A DNA stretch of 64,000 nucleotides from CAYZTY01 sp964444665 (GTDB taxonomy: Bacteria > Planctomycetota > Phycisphaerae > Sedimentisphaerales > CAYZTY01). The notes under the pieces were generated by a model. The model ran no database searches. It was not told the origin of the DNA and saw only the letters and a list, made by a program, of their open reading frames with translations. The stretch covers positions 1 to 64,000 of the forward strand of contig CAYUIE010000007.1 in the NCBI GenBank assembly GCA_964444665.1, given 5' to 3'. Within the stretch, counting starts at the first letter, position 1. Every line of letters begins with the position of its first letter. Shown here piece after piece: positions 17,063 through 24,882 of the stretch. The translations under genes were made by a program, and so were the position numbers.

Positions 17063-17830
17063 GTGAAAATCGCAACGTTTAATGCCAATTCGCTGCGCTC
17101 TCGGCTGCCGATTGTGCTCAAATGGCTCAGTGAGAACAGGCCGGACGTTCTGTGCGTTCAGGAAACGAAGGTGCAGGACGTTGATTTTCCCCGGGAAGCA
17201 TTTGACAAGACGGATTATGAGTACGCTTTCAGGGGGCAGAAGAGCTATAACGGAGTGGCAATTTTCAGCAGAAGCAAAATCTCGAAGGTCGAGTTCGGTT
17301 TCAAGGATGAGCCGAGAGATGAGGCAAGGCTGTTGAAAGCGGTGATTAGGGGGGTTGCTATAGTCAATACGTATGTGCCGCAAGGCTATGAGCCGGACTC
17401 GGAGAAGTTTCAATACAAGCTGAAGTGGTTCCGGCGGCTGCGAAAATACTTCACGTCAAATTTCAAACCCGGCGGTCGGGTAGTATGGGTGGGCGATTTA
17501 AATATTGCGCCGGATGCCATAGATGTCTATGACCCGGAAGGGCTGCTGGGGCACGTCTGTTATCATCCCGATGTTCATAAAGAGCTGAAGAAGGTTATGG
17601 CGTGGGGCTTTACTGATGTTTTCAGGATGCACTGCAAAGAGGCGAAACAATATACGTTCTGGGATTACCGGATGAATGCATTCAGACGCAATCAGGGGTG
17701 GCGGCTGGACCATATTATGGCGACAAAGCCGCTCGCGAAAAAATGCTCCGCCTGCTATATCGATATAAAACCGCGAACTGTTGAAAAACCGAGCGACCAT
17801 ACCTTCCTCGTGGCCGAGTTCGATTTATAA
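17063..17830 (+). CDS. xth: Exodeoxyribonuclease III
   Basis: AP endonuclease and 3'-exonuclease of the EEP superfamily, 255 residues, acting in base-excision repair. Motifs are in order: metal-binding N in TFNANSLRSRL, E in LCVQETKVQD, the YNGVAIFSR strand, catalytic D and N in VWVGDLNIAP, LDHI in GWRLDHIMAT, and the final SDH in KPSDHTFLVAEF. Start is GTG 17063 with GGGGAGA about ten bases upstream. It stands alone, 75 bp after the glycosyltransferase and in the same orientation. Confidence 0.94.
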   Translation: MKIATFNANSLRSRLPIVLKWLSENRPDVLCVQETKVQDVDFPREAFDKTDYEYAFRGQKSYNGVAIFSRSKISKVEFGFKDEPRDEARLLKAVIRGVAIVNTYVPQGYEPDSEKFQYKLKWFRRLRKYFTSNFKPGGRVVWVGDLNIAPDAIDVYDPEGLLGHVCYHPDVHKELKKVMAWGFTDVFRMHCKEAKQYTFWDYRMNAFRRNQGWRLDHIMATKPLAKKCSACYIDIKPRTVEKPSDHTFLVAEFDL

Positions 17831-17938
17831 AACTGCTGTGGAAGGAGGGCGACGACCGCCGGTTTTTAATCCCTGCTATCAAGTAAAGATTTATCCTGAA
17901 TTTTGTATAAAATATACAATCAAAATCCAGGTTATTTC

Positions 17939-17967
17939 TTGACAAACACGCTTGAATAACACATATT
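17939..17967 (+). promoter_or_regulatory. Probable promoter of the secreted DUF11 protein
   Basis: TTGACA at 17939-17944, 17-bp spacer, CATATT at 17962-17967. A long leader of about 165 bp follows to ATG 18139, which has a strong AAGGAGG ribosome site. The 308-bp gap 17831-18138 holds nothing else I can identify. Confidence 0.4.
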
Positions 17968-18138
17968 TGTAAAATACATCCTTGAGGTACCTATTGCTCA
18001 GTGGGGTCGAAGTAAATTAGGGGAACTACTAATGTTTTTTATAATTCCCTTAGAATCGGTGTTTTGTGAAAGCAAATTCAGGAGAAAGAAACTGCAATTT
18101 AAAACTTCAATCTATTACTTAAACAAGGAGGAACGAAA

Positions 18139-20991
18139 ATGTCAGCGAAAAAGTCTTCATTTATTGTATCACTAATTATTCTCACCATCAGCATTTGCAG
18201 CACAGCCGAGGCAAAGTACGTTTATGCAATCACTGACCATCATGCCACACAACTTAGTGTTTATGAAATTCTTGGTGACCAAATAGAATATTGGGATACT
18301 GTTGACGTTGCAGATTATGCATTAGGTGCTTCCGATGTATCAATTGATTCGAGACTGAAACGTCTTTTCATAACTTACGAATCATATTCCGGGATTGTTT
18401 GGGCGAATACTGAGACTATGGAAGAAGAAGGTTCTATAGACGTTGCTAACTATAACCTTGCGGGAATTGTCGCAGATGAGATATATCATAGAGTATATGC
18501 TGTAGAACGAAGCAGCGATACACTTTATATTTGCGAATGGTACGAACCTAACGAAGCACTTGTGCTGATTGACGAGGTCACCTTGACAGATGTGGGTGGT
18601 GCTTGGGGGATGGCACAGGACAGAATTACTCGTCGGTTGTATGTCACGAATAATACCACTATGGTACATTATTATGATGCCGATGACCCTAATTGGACGC
18701 TTCTGGGAACGCGTGATGTGGGACGCGCTGCATGCGATATAACCGTAGACTTCCAAAGAGGATACCTTTACACCGGTGCGCTGTATAGGGGGACTGGCCA
18801 AGGCCATAATTATCTGGTAAAGCATGACCTCGAAGACCCATGTGAAAGCACGTGCAATGTTGAGACAGATATCGGAACGGTACCAATAGGAGTTGCTGTT
18901 GATTCAGCAACCGGATTGGTTTATGTTACGACATCGAATAGAGAAGTACGTGTCTATGACTGCTCGGGTCCTAACTGTGTCTGCACTGACTCAAAACCCA
19001 CCGGTGGAACGGGATCAGGTCCGGCAGGGATATGTGTGGGGGAGGTGGGACCATGTTGGGCGAAGCTTACCAAAGTTGATGATGTTAATGATGGTGATTG
19101 TGTCGGGCCGGGCGATGAAATAACGTACACGATTTGCTACAGTTATACTGGTGATTCGAACTGCCCGGATATCAACGATGTGAATATTATTGACGAACTG
19201 CCGGAGGAAGTAGAATATTGTTCATCAGGCCCTTATGGAATTTATAACTCTGACGACCATACCGTCACCTGGAATATCGGGACGTTGAAGCCCGGCGATG
19301 CAAATTGCGTTACGCTGAAAGTCGAGGTAAAAGAATGCACTGAGCCGGGTGGTGTAATCATAAACTGTTGCGAGATGAAAAGCGGAGATACTCCCTACAA
19401 CACGGCTTGCGAATACACGCCTGTATGCTGCCCGATGCTTACGAAGGTGGATGATGTGAATGACTGTGTCGGTCCTGGCGATAATATAACCTACAGCATC
19501 TGCTACGCTGCCAACGGTTATGGCGATACTAATGTTGTAATCACCGATGACCTGCCGCCCGAATTAGAGTTTGTCTCGGCCACCGGTAACTATGAGCATA
19601 TCTCAGGCACCGTTACTTGGGATATTGGCACGATGGGGGCTAATGATTCTGATTGCCTTACGCTGACAGTCGAGGTGAAATGCCCTGTGCCCAACGGTAT
19701 AATCACAAATTCTTGTCAAATGCAAGGGGATTGTATCAATTTGAATTCAGAGGAATACACTCCCGTGTGTGGTCCGCCGACGCTTACCAAGGTTGATGAT
19801 GTCAGTGGCTGTGTCGGTCCCGGTGATGAGATAACCTACGACATCTGCTACGCCGCTAACGGATACGGCGATAATAATGTAGTAATTACCGATTCCCTGC
19901 CTCCCGAAGTTAACTTTGTCTCTGCCAACGGTGACTATGAGTATCTCTCCGGCACCATTACCTGGGATATTGGCACGATGGGGGCTAATGATTCTAATTG
20001 CCTTATGCTGACAGTCGAGGTGAAATGCCCTGTGCCCAACGGTATAATCACAAATTCTTGTCAAATGCAAGGGGATTGTATCAATTTGAATTCAGAGGAA
20101 TACACTCCCGTGTGTGGTCCGCCGACGCTTACCAAGGTGGATGATGTCAGTGGCTGTGTCGGCCCGGGTGATAATATAACCTACAGTATCTGCTACGTCG
20201 CTAACGGTTACGGTGATAGCAATGTTGTAATTACTGATTCCCTGCCTTCAGAAGTGAACTTTGTTTCAGTTTCAGATAATGGGATTTACAATCCCGATTC
20301 TCACGCCATTACCTGGGATATTGGCACAATGGAGGCCAATGATTCCAATTGCCTTACGCTGACAGTCGATGTGAAATCTCCTATTCCGGGTGATACAATC
20401 ACAAATTCTTGTCAAATGCAAGGGGACTGCATCAATCTGTACTCTGAGGAATACACTCCTGTATGCTGCTGTCCGACGCTCATCAAGGTTGACGATGTGC
20501 CCGATGGAAACTTCATTGGCACTGGCGATATAATCACATATACCATCTGCTACGATGCTAACGGCTACGGCAATACAATTGTTGATATTGTTGATTATCT
20601 GCCGGAGGAAGTAAATTACGTTTCATCTTTGCCTACGGGAGATTACAACGATGTTTCCCACACCGTTACCTGGTACGATATAGACTTTCCGGCAGATGCT
20701 TACGGTTGCATTGAATTGGTTGTTGAGGTCAATACAAAACCTAAGCCGTGTGGTATACTAAGGAACTGTTGCGAGATAAAAAGCGACGAGGTAGTTTTAG
20801 TCAGTGCTTGTGAAGATACTAATAGGGCACCTGAGACCTGCGAAGGGATTTACGCGTGCGGCTGGGCCTTGCCAGCAGACAAAAATGGTGACTGTAGAGT
20901 GAATTTCCTGGACTTTGTTGTTTTGGGTAATGACTGGTGGCGGTGCATTGAGCCGGACGATGCAAGCTGTGAGAAGCCCTGGTTGCTTTAA
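18139..20991 (+). CDS. Secreted DUF11-repeat protein with dockerin-like tail
   Basis: Exported protein of 950 residues. The signal peptide spans about residues 1-25 (KKSSFIVSLIILTISICSTAEA). Residues 26-300 resemble a YVTN/NHL-type beta-propeller (repeated YVTNNTTMVHYYD- and GLVYVTTSN-like blades). Then come five DUF11-type Ig-like units of about 115 residues, starting TKVDDVxxCVGPGDxITYxICY. The C-terminal NGDCRVNFLDFVVLGNDWW is half of a degenerate dockerin motif, a tail widespread in secreted Phycisphaerae proteins. Each DUF11 unit has paired cysteines, suggesting disulfides. Strong AAGGAGG ribosome site. Function is unknown; surface display or adhesion is a reasonable guess. The central units are nearly identical in DNA. 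Confidence 0.8.
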   Translation: MSAKKSSFIVSLIILTISICSTAEAKYVYAITDHHATQLSVYEILGDQIEYWDTVDVADYALGASDVSIDSRLKRLFITYESYSGIVWANTETMEEEGSIDVANYNLAGIVADEIYHRVYAVERSSDTLYICEWYEPNEALVLIDEVTLTDVGGAWGMAQDRITRRLYVTNNTTMVHYYDADDPNWTLLGTRDVGRAACDITVDFQRGYLYTGALYRGTGQGHNYLVKHDLEDPCESTCNVETDIGTVPIGVAVDSATGLVYVTTSNREVRVYDCSGPNCVCTDSKPTGGTGSGPAGICVGEVGPCWAKLTKVDDVNDGDCVGPGDEITYTICYSYTGDSNCPDINDVNIIDELPEEVEYCSSGPYGIYNSDDHTVTWNIGTLKPGDANCVTLKVEVKECTEPGGVIINCCEMKSGDTPYNTACEYTPVCCPMLTKVDDVNDCVGPGDNITYSICYAANGYGDTNVVITDDLPPELEFVSATGNYEHISGTVTWDIGTMGANDSDCLTLTVEVKCPVPNGIITNSCQMQGDCINLNSEEYTPVCGPPTLTKVDDVSGCVGPGDEITYDICYAANGYGDNNVVITDSLPPEVNFVSANGDYEYLSGTITWDIGTMGANDSNCLMLTVEVKCPVPNGIITNSCQMQGDCINLNSEEYTPVCGPPTLTKVDDVSGCVGPGDNITYSICYVANGYGDSNVVITDSLPSEVNFVSVSDNGIYNPDSHAITWDIGTMEANDSNCLTLTVDVKSPIPGDTITNSCQMQGDCINLYSEEYTPVCCCPTLIKVDDVPDGNFIGTGDIITYTICYDANGYGNTIVDIVDYLPEEVNYVSSLPTGDYNDVSHTVTWYDIDFPADAYGCIELVVEVNTKPKPCGILRNCCEIKSDEVVLVSACEDTNRAPETCEGIYACGWALPADKNGDCRVNFLDFVVLGNDWWRCIEPDDASCEKPWLL
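19662..20138 (+). repeat. Near-identical tandem DUF11 units
   Basis: Units two and three of the DUF11 array are offset by exactly 345 bp (115 codons). A 132-bp stretch (19662-19793) recurs without a mismatch at 20007-20138, with only scattered differences on either side, whereas the first and last units are diverged. This indicates recent duplication or gene conversion inside the gene. Confidence 0.85.
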
Positions 20992-21091
20992 TCTTAAAGA
21001 GTTAATTAATGATGGCTGGTTCGTGGTTTTCTTCGCCCGCAGTTCAGGTCCCGATAGAATCGGGATGTATTCGCCGCAGATTGGCTTGTAA

Positions 21092-21178
21092 TCAGGTTGA
21101 GAATGCCCAGAACAGACCTAAAAACACCGCTATCAGTGCCAGCCAGAAGACCCATTTTAGTACATCAGTTACCTCCAT
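21092..21178 (-). CDS. 28-residue single-helix membrane peptide
   Basis: Small open frame MEVTDVLKWVFWLALIAVF and onward to WAFST, one hydrophobic helix with a short acidic N-terminus. Its ATG lies inside the end of the upstream 56-codon frame (10-bp overlap), and the overlap contains GGAGG. Coupled translation of two tiny membrane proteins is a plausible arrangement. It is too short for homology reasoning; no function assigned. Confidence 0.35.
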   Translation of the reverse strand: MEVTDVLKWVFWLALIAVFLGLFWAFST

Positions 21179-21339
21179 ATCTGCTCCGCCTGGATGTACT
21201 TTATGGTTCGGATTGTAATCAAGAGTGTTATTAATAAAAGTATGATGATTATAACAAAATGAACAAGGTTGTCTAAAATCCGGTCTTTCCAGGAGTAATA
21301 ACCCCCTTCATTTGTAATGTTTTTTCTGGTCCTCTGCAT
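21169..21339 (-). CDS. 56-residue small membrane protein
   Basis: Open frame starting MQRTRKNITNEGGYYSWKD, then one long hydrophobic helix (VIIIILLLITLLITI) and a basic tail ending EQIWR. AGGAAAGG lies about seven bases before the ATG. Positive residues flank the helix as in genuine membrane proteins. It overlaps the next frame by 10 bp, and the pair sits alone in the 0.7-kb gap between the DUF11 gene and transketolase. Function unknown. Confidence 0.42.
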   Translation of the reverse strand: MQRTRKNITNEGGYYSWKDRILDNLVHFVIIIILLLITLLITIRTIKYIQAEQIWR

Positions 21340-21688
21340 TTTCGGCCTTTCCTGCTACTTGCAAGCCGGATGTCAAATACCCCTGATATCCTTATTAAAA
21401 CAAACCTATAGTATCTGGTCAAGCAGAAAATAAAATCTTAAGACTATGGTTGTTTAAAATGGGATTAAATCTCCAATTGCTTTCGAATAGACGGTAAATT
21501 AGCTGTTTTTAAGGGCATCGGTGTAAAATGCTTGAAAATAGTCGGGTTTGGGATTATTTTTAGCGCTCCCTATGGGATGGCCAAGCCATTTATTTCAGGG
21601 GTAGGGTGTGCATCAGTAAGGCTGAAATCCGGTGTTTGCCGGGAGAGAAGGTAGTTAGGGACATTTTTTTAAGTGAGGAATTTTGATT
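21340..21688. other. Intergenic region before transketolase
   Basis: I see no convincing gene, RNA or repeat here. The last 20 bp carry the GAGG ribosome site of transketolase. A promoter for tkt probably lies inside, but no clear hexamer pair stands out. Confidence 0.4.
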
Positions 21689-23719
21689 ATGAGTAAGCTT
21701 CAAGTAAATCCGGGTTTAACAGAGCTTGATGAGCTTTGTATTCAGACGATTCGTTTCCTTTCAGCGGACGCGGTCCAGAAGGCCAATTCCGGACATCCGG
21801 GAATGCCGATTGGTATGGCGCCGGCGGCGTATGTTCTGTGGACCAAACATCTGCGTCACAATCCGGGCAATCCGAAATGGCACAACCGGGACCGGTTCGT
21901 CCTTTCGGCAGGACACGGCAGTATGCTGCTGTATTCGCTTTTGTACCTGACCGGCTACGATGTCTCACTGCAGGATTTGAAAGATTTCCGGCAGTGGGGC
22001 AGTAAAACGCCGGGGCATCCGGAGTGTGCGCCGGCGCTGGGGATCGATGTAACGACCGGGCCTTTGGGACAAGGAATCGGCAATGCAGTGGGTATGGCGA
22101 TTGCCGGGAAATATCTGGCGGCGCACTTCAACCGTGAAAAACTGCCTATCATCGATTACAAAGTTTATGCGATTGCGGGTGATGGATGTCTTCAGGAAGG
22201 AATCTCTTCCGAGGCGTGCTCGCTGGCGGGACATCTCGGGCTGAATAATCTTATTGTTATTTATGACGATAACCATATCACTATTGACGGCCAAACTGAG
22301 CTTGCATTTACCGAGGACAGGGCGAAGCGATACAAAGCCTATGGCTGGAATGTCCAGGTGGTGGATGGCGATGGGAATGATATGGCATCTTTTGAAAAGG
22401 CCCTTAAGCGAGCGCAAAGAGAAAAGCAGCGCCCCTCGCTTATCCAGCTTCGAACACACATTGCGTACGGCAGCCCCAATAAGCAGGATACGGCCGAGGC
22501 GCACGGTGCTCCTTTAGGAGCCGATGAAATCAAACTTATAAAGGCAAATTATGGCTGGGACCCCGAGAAGACCTTCCACGTTCCCGAAGAGGTATTAGAG
22601 CATTGCCGGAAAGTAGCTGAGAAAGGCAGAAAAGAGCAGAAGAAGTGGCACAGAAAATTCAGAAAGTACTCAAAGGCATATCCAATGCTGGCCAAAGAGC
22701 TTCTGGATGCAGAGGCAGGAAGGCTGCCAGTGAGCCTTGAGGAAATACTGCCTGGGTTCGAGGCCGGCAGCTCCATAGCAACGCGTAAGGCGTCTGGCAA
22801 GACCCTGGATGCGCTTATGCCGAGGCTGCCGTTGGTTCTGGGCGGCTCAGCAGACCTTACGCCGTCGAATAACACGAAGTTTGCAGGTGCCGAGGATTTT
22901 CAAAAGGACCGCAGAGACGGCAGGTATATCCGCTATGGCGTCAGAGAGCATGCTATGGCGGCGATTATGAATGGGATAGTAACGAGTGATTTGCTAAGGG
23001 CCTATGGCGGGACTTTTCTGGTTTTCTCGGATTATATGCGGCCTGGGATTCGTATGGCAGCACTGTCGAGGCATCAGACGATTTTTGTATTTACTCACGA
23101 CAGTGTTGGCATCGGCGAAGATGGTCCGACACATCAGCCGGTAGAACATTTCGCGGCACTCAGAGCGATACCCGGCTTAATTGTTATTCGTCCGGCCGAC
23201 GCGAACGAAACCGCTTATACGTGGAAGTTTGCTCTTGAGTATCGAGATGGGCCGGTGGCGTTGCTTCTTACCCGGCAGGGATTGCCGGTTTTAGACCAGA
23301 ACAAGTATGCTCCTGCAGTTAACCTTGGCAAGGGCGTGTATATCCTTGCCGGCGCGGACAAGCCGAACGTACTACTTTTAGCAACGGGCTCAGAGGTTCA
23401 ATTAGCATTAAAGGCACAGGAGCAATTGTCGGCCGAGGGGATATCGGCACAGGTGGTTAGTATGCCATCATGGGAGCTTTTCAGGAAACAGGATAAGGAA
23501 TACCGTGACTCAGTCATACCGCCGGGAGTGAAGGCCAGAGTAGGAATCGAGGCGGGCGTTGCGCAAGGCTGGGATGAATGGCTGGGCGATAACGGAATAT
23601 TTATAGGGATGTCGTCGTTCGGTGCATCAGCACCAGGCAAGGTTTGCTTCGAGAAATTTGGAATTACTGTTGAAAAAATAGTTGAGGCGGCAAGGAAAAG
23701 TGTCGAGGTATGCAGATAA
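21689..23719 (+). CDS. tkt: Transketolase
   Basis: Thiamine-diphosphate enzyme of 676 residues that moves two-carbon units between pentose-phosphate and glycolytic sugars. The N-terminal TPP domain has LSAGHGSMLLYSLLYLTGY, TGPLGQGIGNAVGMA and the GDG cofactor motif in AGDGCLQEGISSEA. The pyrimidine-binding domain follows (VLGGSADLTPSN, YGVREHAMAAIMNG, FTHDSVGIGEDGPTHQP). A C-terminal transketolase domain completes it. I use ATG 21689 because GAGG at 21675 is optimally spaced; TTG 21683 is too close. Phosphofructokinase begins one base after its stop, so carbon flow genes are coupled here. Confidence 0.97.
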   Translation: MSKLQVNPGLTELDELCIQTIRFLSADAVQKANSGHPGMPIGMAPAAYVLWTKHLRHNPGNPKWHNRDRFVLSAGHGSMLLYSLLYLTGYDVSLQDLKDFRQWGSKTPGHPECAPALGIDVTTGPLGQGIGNAVGMAIAGKYLAAHFNREKLPIIDYKVYAIAGDGCLQEGISSEACSLAGHLGLNNLIVIYDDNHITIDGQTELAFTEDRAKRYKAYGWNVQVVDGDGNDMASFEKALKRAQREKQRPSLIQLRTHIAYGSPNKQDTAEAHGAPLGADEIKLIKANYGWDPEKTFHVPEEVLEHCRKVAEKGRKEQKKWHRKFRKYSKAYPMLAKELLDAEAGRLPVSLEEILPGFEAGSSIATRKASGKTLDALMPRLPLVLGGSADLTPSNNTKFAGAEDFQKDRRDGRYIRYGVREHAMAAIMNGIVTSDLLRAYGGTFLVFSDYMRPGIRMAALSRHQTIFVFTHDSVGIGEDGPTHQPVEHFAALRAIPGLIVIRPADANETAYTWKFALEYRDGPVALLLTRQGLPVLDQNKYAPAVNLGKGVYILAGADKPNVLLLATGSEVQLALKAQEQLSAEGISAQVVSMPSWELFRKQDKEYRDSVIPPGVKARVGIEAGVAQGWDEWLGDNGIFIGMSSFGASAPGKVCFEKFGITVEKIVEAARKSVEVCR

Positions 23720-23720
23720 G

Positions 23721-24818
23721 ATGGCAAAGGACAAGGTTAAATCGATAGCTGTGCTGACAGGTGGGGGGGATTGCCCGGGGCTTAATGCAGTGATACGCGC
23801 GGTTGTAAAGACCGCAATCACGAAGTATGGATTGGAGGTCTGGGGGATTGAAGACGGCTATCTTGGTTTGATAGAAGGGCGGATGCACCCTTTGAGCTAC
23901 AACGATGTAAGTAACATCCTAACTGTGGGAGGAACAATTCTTGGTACGAGTAATATAGCGGACCCGTTTAGATTCCCGGTGAGAACAGCGGATAAAATGA
24001 GGTATCGAGACCTGTCAAACGCCTGTATAAGGACCCTGAGGCAGAATGGTATTGATGGGCTTGTGTGTATCGGCGGCGACGGGACTATGGCGTCAGCGGC
24101 GAAGTTTGCAAAAAAAGGTTTTCCGGTTATGGGAGTGCCGAAGACGATTGATAACGACTTGTACGGCACGGACGTTACTTTTGGTTTTAATACGGCGGTT
24201 ACGACGGCAACAGAGGCTTTGGATAAAATTCATACGACCGCAAGCTCACATCACCGCGTAATGGTCATTGAGGTTATGGGCAGATATGCCGGCTGGATAG
24301 CTCTGCATTCTGGAGTGGCAAGCGGTGCGGATGTCATTTTGATACCGGAGATAGCTTATAAGATTGATAAGGTCTGTGAATTTGTCGAGGAACGTTCGCG
24401 GAGAGGAAAGAAATTCAGCATTATCGTTGTAGCTGAAGGCGCAAAAGAAAAAGGCGGTCAGGCTGTGATTAAAAAGAAGGTTGACAATAGTCCGGACCCG
24501 ATACGTTTAGGCGGTATTGCAAATAAACTTGCCGGACAGATTAACGAGCATACCGGGCTTGAGTGCCGGGCGGTGGTTCTTGGGCATATTCAGCGGGGTG
24601 GAACGCCGACACCATATGACAGGGCACTGGCTACGGGATTCGGATTTATGGCGGTCGATTTGCTGATGAAGGGTGAAAAGAATCGACTGGTTGTTTATAA
24701 AGACGGGCAGTACGGAAGCATTCCGCTTTGGAAGGTTGCCGGCAAAATCAAGGTAGTGCCGAAAAATCATCCGTTGATAATGGCAGCGTTGGCGGTAAGG
24801 ACCTGCTTTGGTGTATAA
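23721..24818 (+). CDS. pfkA: 6-phosphofructokinase
   Basis: PFKA-family enzyme of 365 residues phosphorylating fructose-6-phosphate. The start MAKDKVKSIAVLTGGGDCPG carries the nucleotide loop. GGDGTMASAAKF is the second phosphate-binding motif, and the catalytic base region is PKTIDNDLYGTD. EVMGRYAGWIAL and HIQRGGTPTPYDR bind substrate. The Gly after GGD together with Lys in PKTIDND is the combination of ATP-using group III enzymes; PPi-dependent relatives usually have Asp at the former position. ATG 23721 follows the tkt stop by one base, so an operon with transketolase is likely. Confidence 0.94.
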   Translation: MAKDKVKSIAVLTGGGDCPGLNAVIRAVVKTAITKYGLEVWGIEDGYLGLIEGRMHPLSYNDVSNILTVGGTILGTSNIADPFRFPVRTADKMRYRDLSNACIRTLRQNGIDGLVCIGGDGTMASAAKFAKKGFPVMGVPKTIDNDLYGTDVTFGFNTAVTTATEALDKIHTTASSHHRVMVIEVMGRYAGWIALHSGVASGADVILIPEIAYKIDKVCEFVEERSRRGKKFSIIVVAEGAKEKGGQAVIKKKVDNSPDPIRLGGIANKLAGQINEHTGLECRAVVLGHIQRGGTPTPYDRALATGFGFMAVDLLMKGEKNRLVVYKDGQYGSIPLWKVAGKIKVVPKNHPLIMAALAVRTCFGV

Positions 24819-24829
24819 TGGCATAGAAT

Positions 24830-24880
24830 AGTTAGTGTATAGCGTATAATTGCAAGCCGGTTATACGCTGTTCGCTAACT
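24830..24880. repeat. 51-bp imperfect palindrome abutting mfd start
   Basis: Two 20-nt arms match at 17 of 20 positions (outer AGTTAG/CTAACT, inner AGCGTATAA/TTATACGCT) around an 11-nt loop TTGCAAGCCGG. It ends 2 bp before ATG 24883 of mfd and starts 11 bp after the pfkA stop, with no other ribosome site visible. It could be a terminator-like hairpin, a translation-control hairpin, or a mobile palindromic unit. Confidence 0.75.
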
Positions 24881-24882
24881 TT

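Noticed and set aside
18139..20991. Considered an S-layer or PEP-CTERM protein
   Set aside because: No PEP-CTERM motif or SLH domain is present; the C-terminus is a dockerin-like tail.
21009..21218. 69-codon plus-strand frame after the DUF11 gene
   Set aside because: It is antisense to the two overlapping micro-membrane frames, which have better ribosome sites and hydrophobic pattern.
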